DNA from: Nocardia sp. CC227C
GTDB taxonomy: Bacteria; Actinomycetota; Actinomycetes; Mycobacteriales; Mycobacteriaceae
Assembly: GCF_030767025.1 (NCBI RefSeq)
Contig: NZ_JASITE010000023.1
Location: 32,006 to 96,005 of the forward strand
Direction of reading: 5' to 3'
DNA: 64,000 bases
The position numbers were made by a program, and so were the translations under genes. Positions 16,114 to 24,424 of this stretch are shown in pieces. The notes under the pieces are model-generated. The model was not told the origin of the DNA. It searched no databases and saw only the letters and a list, made by a program, of their open reading frames with translations. Positions within the stretch are counted from its first letter, which is position 1. Every line of letters starts with the position of its first letter.

Positions 16114-16279
16114 ACCCGCCGATGGTAGTGCCGAGGGGAAACACCCGGTCGGGTATTCGTGACGGGAGCCGTAAAAGCGGTCGGCACCGGCTAGAAAAGG
16201 GACAAATCGGATGTGAAGATGTGCAGGTCAGATGATGTTTTCCCTTCTGCGGCAATGTGTTTCGCGGTAGAATTGGTGC

Positions 16280-18280
16280 ATGATTCCGGAGGGGGAAACG
16301 CGAGGCGGTGATACCGCGGCCGGTTTGTCGGCGGCGATGGACACCCTGCTGGGCACCGATCTCACCGGACTGTCGGATTCGGCTCTCGTGGATGTGATGC
16401 GGGAGGTCGAGTCGGTGCGGTGTCGGATGGCGGCGTTGTCGCATCGGATGATCGCCGAGGTCGAGGGCAGGCATCTGTGGGAACGCGCCGGGGCCAAGGG
16501 GATGCGTGGGTATCTGATCGATGTGCTGCGCCTGTCGGCGGCCGAGGCCGGGGCGCGGGTGCGGGCGTCGGTTCCGTTGCGGCCCCGCTCCTTCTGCGGG
16601 GAGGAAACGCCCGCCCTGTTGCCGACCACCGCCGGGTTGCAGGCCGAAGGAGTGGTGTCGCCCGAGCACGCTCGGGTGATCCTGCGGGTGATGGACCGTA
16701 TCCCGAACGCGGTCCCCGCCGAGCGCAAGGTCGAGGCCGAACGGCAGCTCGCCGAGGCGGCCACGCAGATGCCGCCGGAGTACGTCACCAAGGTCGGACA
16801 CGTGCTGTTGTCGTGCCTGGATCCGGACGGGGTGCTCACCAGCGACGACGACCGCGCTCGACGCCGGGAGTTGGTGGTGGGCAAGCAGCGTGTCGATGGC
16901 ATGAGCGAAATCCGCGGTGTGCTCGATCCCCAACTGCGAGCCCTGGTGGATGTGGTGTTGGCCAAGTGGGCGCGTCCGGGGATGTGCAACCCGGAGGACC
17001 CGGACAGTCCCCGCATGGGATCGGGTGTGATCGACCAGGACGTGGTGGAGGTGGCGGCGGGGCGGGATCGGCGCAGTGCCGGGCAACGCAATCACGATGC
17101 GCTCAAAGCCTTCCTGGCCGCCGGAGGAGGACCCGAGCAACTCGGTACCCATCGCGGCGTGCCGGTGTCGGTGGTCCTGACGTTGAGCCTGACCGACCTG
17201 CAATCGGGGTCGGGCTACGCCCACACCGCGTCGGGGTCGGTGATGTCGATCCCCGACGCCCTGCGCATGGCCGAGGGCTCCTATCCGTTGTTGATGCTGT
17301 TCGACGGGAAAGGGTTGCCGCTGCATCTGGGGCGGGGTAGGTATCGGTTGGCGTCGCCGTGGCAGCGGTTGGCGTGTATCGCGGCTGATCGGGGTTGTAC
17401 GCGGCCGGGGTGTGAGGCTCCGGCGACGATGTGCGCGGTGCATCACATGATCCCGTGGCTGCGCGGTGGCCGTACCGATATCGACAACCTCACCCTGGTG
17501 TGTGATCGCTGTCATGCTCAGATCCCCGAGGATGTCGAGGACTCGACCGGGTGGGCCACCCTCGGACGCGACACCAGCACCAGCACCAGCAGAGCCAACG
17601 CCCCGGGCAGTGGTAATGCCCCCGACCGTGGCAACGCCACCGGAAGCGGCTACGGCACCGGCGGTGGAAGCGGCTATGGCAGTGGCGGCGACGGTGCCAG
17701 TGGTATCGGTGGTGGGCTCGGTGGTGGTAGGCGTATCGGCATCGGTAGTGGCCGGTATCCCGGTCGGGTGGTGTGGTTGCCGCCGACCCGGATCGATCCG
17801 GCGCGGGCTGCTCGGGTGAATCTGCATCACCACCCCGACCAATGGCTCACCCACCCGGATCATCACGGCCATACCGATGATCGTGGCCCGGATCATCACG
17901 GCCATACCGATGATCGTGGCCCGGATCATCACGGCCATACCGATGATCGCGGCTCGGATCGTCACGGCCATGCCGATGATCGCGGCTCGGATCGTCACGG
18001 CCATGCCGATCATCGCGGGCATGCCGATCATCGCGGCCCGGATCGTCGCGGGCATGCGGATCATCGTGGCTCGGATCGTCACGGCCGTGCCGATGATCAT
18101 CGCGGGCATGGAGGCCAGCGTGGCCATGCCGATCATCGTGGATGTGGCGACCGTGGCGGCCCTGAGCATGACCGTGACCGCTCGGACGATAGCGCGGGCA
18201 GTACGCGTCGCGATCGCACGACGCCGCCGTATCGTGCCCAGCGGCCGGGTCCGGTCCGAGGCGATCACTTACGCCAGTAG
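16280..18280 (+). CDS. DUF222/13E12-type HNH endonuclease with His/Asp-rich repeat tail
   Basis: A 666-residue protein. Residues about 20-330 form the DUF222 helical domain common in actinobacteria. Residues 373-412 form an HNH nuclease: zinc ligands Cys373/Cys378 and Cys408/Cys411, the His388-His389 pair, Asn403 and His412. A Gly/Ser/Asn-rich linker (about 430-490) separates the nuclease from the conserved WLPPTRIDPARAARVNLHHHPDQW segment where most relatives stop. Here about 140 more residues follow, dominated by an 11-residue repeat of the form DHHGHTDDRGP. The His/Asp tail could bind metal or nucleic acid, or be a replication-slippage product. DUF222-HNH genes are multicopy and of uncertain function in this group. 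Confidence 0.88.
   Translation: MIPEGETRGGDTAAGLSAAMDTLLGTDLTGLSDSALVDVMREVESVRCRMAALSHRMIAEVEGRHLWERAGAKGMRGYLIDVLRLSAAEAGARVRASVPLRPRSFCGEETPALLPTTAGLQAEGVVSPEHARVILRVMDRIPNAVPAERKVEAERQLAEAATQMPPEYVTKVGHVLLSCLDPDGVLTSDDDRARRRELVVGKQRVDGMSEIRGVLDPQLRALVDVVLAKWARPGMCNPEDPDSPRMGSGVIDQDVVEVAAGRDRRSAGQRNHDALKAFLAAGGGPEQLGTHRGVPVSVVLTLSLTDLQSGSGYAHTASGSVMSIPDALRMAEGSYPLLMLFDGKGLPLHLGRGRYRLASPWQRLACIAADRGCTRPGCEAPATMCAVHHMIPWLRGGRTDIDNLTLVCDRCHAQIPEDVEDSTGWATLGRDTSTSTSRANAPGSGNAPDRGNATGSGYGTGGGSGYGSGGDGASGIGGGLGGGRRIGIGSGRYPGRVVWLPPTRIDPARAARVNLHHHPDQWLTHPDHHGHTDDRGPDHHGHTDDRGPDHHGHTDDRGSDRHGHADDRGSDRHGHADHRGHADHRGPDRRGHADHRGSDRHGRADDHRGHGGQRGHADHRGCGDRGGPEHDRDRSDDSAGSTRRDRTTPPYRAQRPGPVRGDHLRQ
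17858..18170 (+). repeat. 33-bp tandem repeat array inside the HNH gene
   Basis: The unit starts GATCATCACGGCCATACCGA and is 33 bases long. Copies at 17858-17890 and 17891-17923 are identical. Copies at 17924 and 17957 differ at a few sites, and the array then decays into 15- and 18-base sub-units up to about 18170. The unit length is a multiple of three, so the reading frame is preserved. All copies lie within one open frame. Confidence 0.93.
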
Positions 18281-18315
18281 ACCGCCGCCCCGAAAACGGT
18301 TGTCTCGAGAACGTA

Positions 18316-18341
18316 ACCCCAGCCAGTCCGTGGGCTGGGGT
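18316..18341 (+). terminator. Hairpin terminator after the HNH gene
   Basis: ACCCCAGCC (18316-18324) and GGCTGGGGT (18333-18341) make a perfect 9-bp stem with an 8-base loop, 36 bases after the HNH stop. It is followed by AGAAG rather than a T run. The remaining spacer up to 18574 shows no further gene. Confidence 0.6.
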
Positions 18342-18574
18342 AGAAGCGCGCGGCACCCCACCCGGCGTCAGCGAAAGCCAGGTAAGGCACCCAACGCCAC
18401 CACACTCATCTTTTCGAGCTCTGCGGCAACACCCTCGAACCGCCACGCCCCCCGACACCTCAACACATGGACAAGGCCGCAACTTCTCCATATCGATAAC
18501 CAGAATCCCCCCACCCCCACCCCTCGACAATGCGACCATGAGAAAGCCTGCGTCGCCGCTGAAGGTGGTGTGCT

Positions 18575-19156
18575 GTGACCCTATTCGTCCAACAATACGA
18601 ACCCCTACGATGGCTGGCTCTCCTATCCTTCGTAGCCGCAGCCGCGATAGTCACAACCCGCCTGGCCACCCCCACCCCCACCCTCACGACCGACCAGGAG
18701 TCCGACGCCGCCCACCTCATGATGTGCCTGGTCATGCTGGCGATGATCGGCTTCCCCACCGCCATAGACCCCCACGCCATGAACAGCGTCCTCACCGCGA
18801 TGACCGTGGTCTACGCCCTGCTGTTCCTGGCCCGCGTCATCCAATGGCATGGCAACCCGCTGGCCCCCACCGCCCGAGTCGTCCCCTTCGCCTACCACTT
18901 CACCGCCGCCGCGGCCATGCTCTACGCCATGAGCGGCCACACCGCAGGCCACCATGGCGGCGCCCCGGCCGCCCCCATGCTCGCCCTGGCGGCCCTGTTC
19001 ACCGTCGACGCGCTGGCAATGGCCTTTCCGGTGACGAGAAGGGCGCTGCGCCAACTCCTTCCGCACCATGTGGGTGTCGCGGGCGCGGCGACGGTGGTGC
19101 CGCACGTCGTGATGGACCTGGGCACCGCCTACATGCTCATCGCCGCCATCGGCTAG
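18575..19156 (+). CDS. DUF5134-type integral membrane protein
   Basis: A 193-residue polytopic protein with six hydrophobic segments and histidines in or near the membrane: DAAHLMMCLVMLAM (about 44-57), FAYHFTAAAAML with GHTAGHHGG, and VVPHVVMDLGTAYM. This pattern matches the actinobacterial DUF5134 family, whose conserved histidines and methionines suggest a metal role. No function is established. GTG 18575 is chosen because the first membrane segment follows directly. Its stop overlaps the stop of the convergent iolG gene by 4 bases. Confidence 0.8.
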   Translation: MTLFVQQYEPLRWLALLSFVAAAAIVTTRLATPTPTLTTDQESDAAHLMMCLVMLAMIGFPTAIDPHAMNSVLTAMTVVYALLFLARVIQWHGNPLAPTARVVPFAYHFTAAAAMLYAMSGHTAGHHGGAPAAPMLALAALFTVDALAMAFPVTRRALRQLLPHHVGVAGAATVVPHVVMDLGTAYMLIAAIG

Positions 19157-20163
19157 CGGCGCACCTCGCGCATGGCCACCGGCCGCTGCTCCCGGCGCGA
19201 CAGCTCGCAAGCCTCGGCGACATAGAACGCTTCGAGCGCTTCCGTCGGCGGACACGGATTGTCCCGCGCCCCGTCGGCCACCGCCACGAAAGCCGCCAGC
19301 TCCTCGGTGTACGCGCGCCGGAAGCGATCCATGAACCCCGGGTACGCGGGCAGCGGCGACGCCGGAAAGTCGGGCTCCACCGAGTGCAGTGGCGCTCGAT
19401 CATCCAGTCCCACAATGGCATTGCCCACCGAACCCAACAGCTCCAGCCGCACGTCGTATCCGGCCCCGTTGTAGCGGGTGAGGGACACGGTCGCCAAGGC
19501 CCCGTCGTCCATGCGCAGCACCACCGCGGCGGTGTCCACATCGCCCGCGTCCACGAAGTACCGCTCACCCCGGTTCGCGCCGACGGCGTAGACCTCGGTG
19601 ACCTCGCGTCCGGTCACCCAGCGGATGATGTCGAAATCGTGGACGCCGCAATCCCGGAACAGGCCGCCGGAACGCGGAATGTATTCGGCCGGAGGCGGAG
19701 CCGGGTCCAGTGTGGTGGCGCGCAGGGTGTGCAACCAGCCGAGCTCCCCGTTCGCGACGGCGGCGCGGGCGGCCCGGTAGCCCGCGTCGAAACGCCGTTG
19801 GAAGCCGATCTGCACCGGCACCGACGATCCGGTGAGCCGTTCGATCACCGCGAGCGTCCCCGTGATGTCGGCCGCGATGGGTTTCTCGCAGAAGACCGGC
19901 AGTCCGCGTTCCACGGCCGCGAGGATGAGTTCGGGATGGGAATCGGTGGCCGTGGTGATCACCAGCCCCGTGAGGTCGGCGGCGAGCAGCGCGTCGATAT
20001 CGGGGGCGAAGTCGACGCCGAGTTTGCGGGCGGTCTCGCGTGCCCGTTCGGTGTCGACGTCGGCGACGACCACCGATTCCACCTCCGGCAGCGCTTTCAG
20101 GGTTTCGGCGTGGGACGTTCCGATACGGCCGGTTCCGGCCAGGCCGATGCGAAGGGAAGTCAT
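19153..20163 (-). CDS. iolG: Inositol 2-dehydrogenase (Gfo/Idh/MocA family)
   Basis: A 336-residue NAD(P)-dependent dehydrogenase. The Rossmann motif is GLAGTGRIG (7-15), the EKP motif carries catalytic Lys94, and the IolG-type active site is GGLFRDCGVHDFD (Asp171, His175). It oxidises myo-inositol to scyllo-inosose. It is the second gene of a lacI-iolG operon (15-base gap), divergent from the iolE-transport-iol operon, and repressed with it through the palindromes at 21246 and 21380. A scyllo-inositol or other inositol isomer specificity is possible. Confidence 0.92.
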   Translation of the reverse strand: MTSLRIGLAGTGRIGTSHAETLKALPEVESVVVADVDTERARETARKLGVDFAPDIDALLAADLTGLVITTATDSHPELILAAVERGLPVFCEKPIAADITGTLAVIERLTGSSVPVQIGFQRRFDAGYRAARAAVANGELGWLHTLRATTLDPAPPPAEYIPRSGGLFRDCGVHDFDIIRWVTGREVTEVYAVGANRGERYFVDAGDVDTAAVVLRMDDGALATVSLTRYNGAGYDVRLELLGSVGNAIVGLDDRAPLHSVEPDFPASPLPAYPGFMDRFRRAYTEELAAFVAVADGARDNPCPPTEALEAFYVAEACELSRREQRPVAMREVRR

Positions 20164-20178
20164 GATTCTCCTGGTTGC

Positions 20179-21183
20179 TCAGGTGCGAGGTGCGGCCGTC
20201 GTCGAGCGGACGACCAGGGCGGGTTCGACGCGGCTGCGCAGTGGTTCGGTGCGTCCGTCGCGCAGCCGCTGGGTGAGTGCCGCCACGGCCAGCTGGCCGA
20301 TGCGGGTGCGCGGCTGGTCGATGGTGGTGAGTGAGACGTAGCGCAGGGCCGCGAGCGAGGTGTTGTCGTAGCCGACCACCGACACGTCCTCCGGCACCCG
20401 CAGTCCGGCTTCGTCGAGAGCCGACATGGCACCGAAGGCGTTGAAGTCGTTGCCGCAGACCAGCGCAGTGGGAAAGGTGCTGGGGGAGAAGACGTTCAAC
20501 AGTTTCCGCACCGCGGCGGCGCCCGCGGCGTCGGTGTGCTCGCTCGGGATCACCATCGGTTCGAGGCCGTGCCGCTCCATGGCCGCGGTGTACCCCTTGC
20601 GGCGCGGTCCGGCGGCGAAGGCGGCCCCGCCGTCGAAGTGCACGATGCGCCGGTGCCCCAGCGACACCAGGTGATCCACGGCCAGTCCCGCACCGGTCTC
20701 ACCGTCGTCGTTGACCGTGTCCACCCCCGCGATATTCGAGGTTCGCGACACCAGCACCACCGGGCACCGCTGGGCCGCCTCGCGAATGGCCGCGGCCGGA
20801 AGGACCGGCGAGAGCAGGATGATCCCGCCGGGCCGGAACGACAGCAGGCTTTCCAGTGCGGCCCGCTCCCGTGCCGCGCTGCGCCGCCCGGTATTGAGTA
20901 TCAGCTCCAACTCGGCTTCCCGCGCCGCCGCGTCCATTCCCTCCACCACTTCGGCGAAGTAGGCATTGCGCAGGTCCGACACCATGACGCCGACGAGGTT
21001 CGAGGTCCGGCTGGCCAGCGAGCGAGCCAGGAAATGCGGTTGGTACCCCAGTTCCCTGGCGGCCTCGAGCACCGCGCGGCGGCGGTGTTCGCTCACCTTG
21101 GGGGAGCCCCGCATGACGAGCGAGACCAGGGCGCGGGAGACGCCCGCCCGAGCGGCGACGTCCTCCATCGTCGGTCGCGTCAC
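20179..21183 (-). CDS. LacI-family repressor of the inositol genes
   Basis: A 334-residue LacI/GalR regulator. The N-terminal helix-turn-helix is MEDVAARAGVSRALVSLVM with the hinge helix region ARSLASRTSNLVGVMV; the sugar-binding domain extends from about residue 62. GTG 21183 is the start. The divergent spacer (21184-21440) has two perfect palindromes of the LacI half-site type (AGAGCGCTCT and GGAGCGCTCC), one for each promoter. It therefore probably represses both its own operon (with iolG) and the iolE-iolD operon, released by inositol or an early intermediate. Confidence 0.94.
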   Translation of the reverse strand: MTRPTMEDVAARAGVSRALVSLVMRGSPKVSEHRRRAVLEAARELGYQPHFLARSLASRTSNLVGVMVSDLRNAYFAEVVEGMDAAAREAELELILNTGRRSAARERAALESLLSFRPGGIILLSPVLPAAAIREAAQRCPVVLVSRTSNIAGVDTVNDDGETGAGLAVDHLVSLGHRRIVHFDGGAAFAAGPRRKGYTAAMERHGLEPMVIPSEHTDAAGAAAVRKLLNVFSPSTFPTALVCGNDFNAFGAMSALDEAGLRVPEDVSVVGYDNTSLAALRYVSLTTIDQPRTRIGQLAVAALTQRLRDGRTEPLRSRVEPALVVRSTTAAPRT

Positions 21184-21245
21184 ATGTCCCTCCGTGTCGG
21201 TGCTGGTGCGTGTGGCACGTTACTGCCCGGACGCGAACCAATCAA

Positions 21246-21257
21246 TAGAGCGCTCTA
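21246..21257. promoter_or_regulatory. LacI-family operator proximal to lacI-iolG
   Basis: TAGAGCGCTCTA is a perfect 12-bp palindrome 63 bases upstream of the lacI start. It has the central CG step and AGCGCT core typical of LacI/GalR operators and shares AG-C-GCGCT symmetry with the palindrome at 21380. Autoregulation is inferred. Confidence 0.75.
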
Positions 21258-21350
21258 ATCGGACATTTTCCGGCAACCCGTCATCCCTGTTCGCCCAGTA
21301 AAACCCCGAATTTCAAGGGTTTTCACGATCATGTAACCCGATGAGGGTTC

Positions 21351-21378
21351 TTGACACGCGAGTGACCCAGATTACATA
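21351..21378 (+). promoter_or_regulatory. Promoter of the iolE operon
   Basis: A consensus -35 box TTGACA (21351-21356) is followed, after 16 bases, by TACATA (21373-21378) as -10. The operator at 21380-21393 sits just downstream, where the transcript would start, an arrangement suited to repression by blocking RNA polymerase. Confidence 0.6.
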
Positions 21379-21379
21379 G

Positions 21380-21393
21380 TTGGAGCGCTCCAA
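21380..21393. promoter_or_regulatory. LacI-family operator of the iolE operon
   Basis: TTGGAGCGCTCCAA is a perfect 14-bp palindrome overlapping the likely transcription start of the iolE operon. It matches the LacI/GalR half-site pattern and the second palindrome at 21246. Confidence 0.8.
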
Positions 21394-21440
21394 CGCATGG
21401 AGCCACAACCGTGTGACTACGACAGGTCGAGGAAGTTCCG

Positions 21441-22343
21441 ATGACCGCACCGCTGCACCCGCTGCGCATCGCCGCCGCACCGATCTCCTGGGGAGTCTGC
21501 GAAGTTCCCGGCTGGGGCCACGTCCTCGACGCGCAGACCGTCCTGACCGAAATGGCCGCGCTCGGCATCACCGCCACCGAATTCGGGCCACCGGACTATC
21601 TGCCCGCCGACCCGCTCGCCGTGCGCGAGCAACTCGGCGCGCACGGCTTGACCGCGATCGGCGGCTTCCTCGCGCTTCCCCTGCACCGCGAGTCCGACGC
21701 GGCGCTCGGCTTCGCCCGCGAGACGGCCACCCGCTACGCGCGGGCGGGTGCGGAGGTGCTGATCCTGGCGGCCGCCACCGGCCTCGACGGTTACGACGAA
21801 CGCCCCGCGCTCACCGACACCGAGTGGGACACCCTCGTCGACACCGCCGCAGCCATCGCGGCCATCGCCGCCGAGGCGGGTCTGCGCACCACTCTGCATC
21901 CGCATGTCGGCACGCATGTGGAGTCCGAGGCCGAGGTGGAGCGCTTCCTCGCTGACTCCGAACTACCGCTGTGCCTGGATACCGGCCACCTGCTCATCGG
22001 CGGTACCGACCCGGTCGGTCTGGCCCGCCGCTACCCCGACCGCATCGGCCACATCCATCTCAAGGATGTTCGTCTCGACCTCGCCGATCAGGTGCGCGAC
22101 GGCGCGCTGGAGTACAGCGAGGCGGTGCGACGGGGCATCTACGCCCCGCTCGGCGCGGGCGATATCGATATCGACACGCTGGTGCGGGAGGTCCACCGCG
22201 CCGGTTATTCCGGCTGGTATGTGATCGAGCAGGACACGGCGCTGCGGCCCGGCGACACCGCGAGGACGCCGTCCCTCGACGCCGAACGCAGTCTGCGGTA
22301 TCTGGCGGCCATCGGCTCCGCGCTCGCCGCCGCACGGATTTAG
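21441..22343 (+). CDS. iolE: Inosose dehydratase-like TIM-barrel protein
   Basis: A 300-residue sugar-phosphate isomerase/epimerase-family barrel. The N-terminus AAAPISWGVCEVPGWG with FGPPDYLPADP is the actinobacterial IolE pattern. Metal and substrate residues appear in TLHPHVGTHVESE, CLDTGHLLIGG, GHIHLKDV and the final IEQDTAL. It should dehydrate scyllo-inosose to 3D-trihydroxycyclohexane-1,2-dione, the IolD substrate. It is first in the plus-strand inositol operon directly behind the LacI operator. IolI-type inosose isomerase activity is the alternative for this fold. Confidence 0.88.
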   Translation: MTAPLHPLRIAAAPISWGVCEVPGWGHVLDAQTVLTEMAALGITATEFGPPDYLPADPLAVREQLGAHGLTAIGGFLALPLHRESDAALGFARETATRYARAGAEVLILAAATGLDGYDERPALTDTEWDTLVDTAAAIAAIAAEAGLRTTLHPHVGTHVESEAEVERFLADSELPLCLDTGHLLIGGTDPVGLARRYPDRIGHIHLKDVRLDLADQVRDGALEYSEAVRRGIYAPLGAGDIDIDTLVREVHRAGYSGWYVIEQDTALRPGDTARTPSLDAERSLRYLAAIGSALAAARI

Positions 22344-22361
22344 CCGGAAGTGAGGACGACG

Positions 22362-23351
22362 ATGTCTCAGCAGACCAGACCGCGACGGTGGCGGTGGCTA
22401 CCGCTGGCGGCCGTCGCGGCGGCCGTGCTCGCGGCGTGTTCCGGCCCCGGGGCGGAGGTGGGAACCCAGACCCGCGCACCCGTCGAGGTCGGCACCCTGG
22501 AGTCGGTCGCGTTCGTCACGCACGGCTCACCCGGCGACGCCTTCTGGAACGTGGTGAAGAACGGGGCCGAGGCCGCGGGCGACAAGTTCGGCGTGCGAGT
22601 CGAATACAACTCCTCCGGCGATCCGAGCCAGCAGGCCAAGCTCATCGACAATGCCGTGGCCCAGCGCGTGGACGGCCTGGTGGTCTCCATGGCCAACCCG
22701 GACGCTCTGCGCGAATCGGTGGAAAAGGCGGTGGCGGCGGGCATTCCGGTGGTGACCATCAATTCCGGTGAGTCCGAGAGCGCCGAGTTCGGCGCCATCG
22801 GCCACGTCGGCCAGAGCGAGCGGCTGGCGGGCGAGGCCGCCGGAGCGCGGCTGAAGGACGCCGGAAAGACCAAGATGCTCTGCGTCATTCACGAGGCGGG
22901 CAATATCGGTGCGAACGAGCGTTGCGCGGGTGCGACCCAGGGTTTCGGCAATGCCGCCACCCTCCAGGTCGATATCAACAATCCCACCGACGCCCAGGCC
23001 CGGATCCGCGGCGCGCTGGAGGCGGACCGCTCCATCGACGCCGTGCTGACCCTGAACTCGCAGATCGCCGCCCGCGCGGTGGACGGCGCCCGGGAGGCGC
23101 GCTCGGATGCCGCCATCGCCACCTTCGATCTGAATACCGATGTGGTGGAGGCGATTCGGGCGGGCAGTCTGCTCTTCGCCGTCGATCAGCAGCAGTACGA
23201 GCAGGGTTATCTGCCGGTGGTGCTGCTGGAGCTGTACAAGACCAATCTCGATACCGTCGGAGGCGGGCGTCCGGTGCAGACCGGCCCGGCCTTCGTGGAC
23301 GAATCCAATGTCGACGCCATCGGCGGCCTGGTCGCCCAGGGCACCCGGTGA
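22362..23351 (+). CDS. ABC-transporter sugar-binding lipoprotein (inositol uptake)
   Basis: A 329-residue periplasmic-binding-protein type 1 lipoprotein. The signal peptide (RRWRWLPLAAVAAAVLAAC) has a lipobox with the lipidated Cys26. The mature part begins SVAFVTHGSPGDAFWNVVKNG, like ribose/inositol binders, with QAKLIDNAVAQRVDGLVVS and the GHVGQSE segment following. ATG 22362 has GAGG six bases upstream; the GTG at 22350 is an in-frame alternative. It captures inositol or a related polyol outside the membrane for the permease and ATPase encoded next. Confidence 0.9.
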   Translation: MSQQTRPRRWRWLPLAAVAAAVLAACSGPGAEVGTQTRAPVEVGTLESVAFVTHGSPGDAFWNVVKNGAEAAGDKFGVRVEYNSSGDPSQQAKLIDNAVAQRVDGLVVSMANPDALRESVEKAVAAGIPVVTINSGESESAEFGAIGHVGQSERLAGEAAGARLKDAGKTKMLCVIHEAGNIGANERCAGATQGFGNAATLQVDINNPTDAQARIRGALEADRSIDAVLTLNSQIAARAVDGAREARSDAAIATFDLNTDVVEAIRAGSLLFAVDQQQYEQGYLPVVLLELYKTNLDTVGGGRPVQTGPAFVDESNVDAIGGLVAQGTR

Positions 23352-23371
23352 GCACCGGTCGGGAGAACGAA

Positions 23372-24424
23372 ATGGCTGTTGTGACAAAGGAACCCGCAGG
23401 CTCCGCAGATCGGCAGGAGGACCGATCGCCGCTGACGCGGCGGCTCATCGTGCGGCCCGAGATCGGTGCCGCGCTCGGTGCGATGGTGGTGTTCTTCTTC
23501 TTTTCGGTGATCACGGACGAATTCCTCAGTCCGGGCGGCGTGGCGAACTGGCTCGACGACGCCTCCACGCTCGGCATCATGGCGGTGGCGGTGGCGCTGC
23601 TCATGATCGGCGGCGAGTTCGACCTGTCCGCCGGCGTGATGACCGCGTCCACGGCGTTGGTCACCGCGCTGCTGGCGGTGGAGCTCGGCTGGAACGTGTG
23701 GTTCGCCCTGGCCGCCTCGCTGGTTTTCGCCCTCGCCGTCGGCGCGCTGAACGGCTGGGTGGTCATGCGCACCGGCCTGCCGAGCTTCATCGTCACGCTG
23801 GGCACCTTCCTGGCGCTACAGGGCTTGAATCTCGGTGTGACCCGGCTGGCGACGGGCACCGTGCAGGTCTCGGGCATTCGCGGCGCCGACGGCTACGAGT
23901 CGGCGGGCTGGGTGTTCGCCTCCACCACCGATATCGGCGACGCCCACATCCAGGCGTCGGTGGTGTGGTGGATCGTGCTGACCCTGCTGGCCGCCCTGCT
24001 GCTGGTGCGCACCCGCTTCGGCAACTGGATCTTCGCGGTGGGCGGCGCGCTGCCCAGTGCCCGCGCCGTCGGCGTGCCCGCCGTGCGCACCAAGATCCTG
24101 CTGTTCATGGGCACCGCGTTCGCGGCCTGGGTGGTGGGCGCGTGCAATCTGCTGCGCTTCACCAGTGTGCAGGCGAATCAGGGGGTGGGACTGGAGTTCC
24201 AGTACATCATCGCCGCGGTGGTGGGCGGCTGCCTGCTGACCGGCGGCTTCGGGTCGGTGGTCGGCGCGGCCATCGGCGCGCTGATCTTCGGCATGGCCCG
24301 GCAGGGCATCGTCTACGCCAACTGGAACAGCGATTGGTTCATGCTCTTCCTCGGTGTGCTGCTGCTGTCGGCCGTCCTGGTCAACAATGCTTTCAAGAAG
24401 CAGGCGGAAAGGGTACGGCGATGA
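23372..24424 (+). CDS. ABC-transporter permease (CUT2/ribose type)
   Basis: A 350-residue permease of the RbsC/BPD_transp_2 family with about 9-10 membrane spans. Family marks include LLMIGGEFDLSAGVM (about 82-96), the GLPSFIVTLGTFLALQG block and the C-terminal VVGGCLLTGGFGSVVGAAIGALIFG. ATG 23372 has GGGAG 6 bases upstream; a GTG at 23348 overlapping the preceding stop is possible. It ends in an ATGA overlap with the ATPase gene. It forms the channel for the inositol importer. Confidence 0.92.
   Translation: MAVVTKEPAGSADRQEDRSPLTRRLIVRPEIGAALGAMVVFFFFSVITDEFLSPGGVANWLDDASTLGIMAVAVALLMIGGEFDLSAGVMTASTALVTALLAVELGWNVWFALAASLVFALAVGALNGWVVMRTGLPSFIVTLGTFLALQGLNLGVTRLATGTVQVSGIRGADGYESAGWVFASTTDIGDAHIQASVVWWIVLTLLAALLLVRTRFGNWIFAVGGALPSARAVGVPAVRTKILLFMGTAFAAWVVGACNLLRFTSVQANQGVGLEFQYIIAAVVGGCLLTGGFGSVVGAAIGALIFGMARQGIVYANWNSDWFMLFLGVLLLSAVLVNNAFKKQAERVRR

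Noticed and set aside
17858..18170. CRISPR-like array
   Set aside because: Repeats are contiguous without unique spacers, a multiple of three in length, and lie inside an open reading frame.
17847..18539. Repeat-rich minus- and plus-strand frames over the HNH tail as separate genes
   Set aside because: The 33-bp repeat keeps several frames open at once; only the HNH frame has an N-terminal domain and start context.
18538..20334. 598-codon plus-strand frame over DUF5134, iolG and lacI
   Set aside because: Out of frame with the DUF5134 protein and antisense to iolG and lacI; composition is Arg/His/Pro-rich noise.
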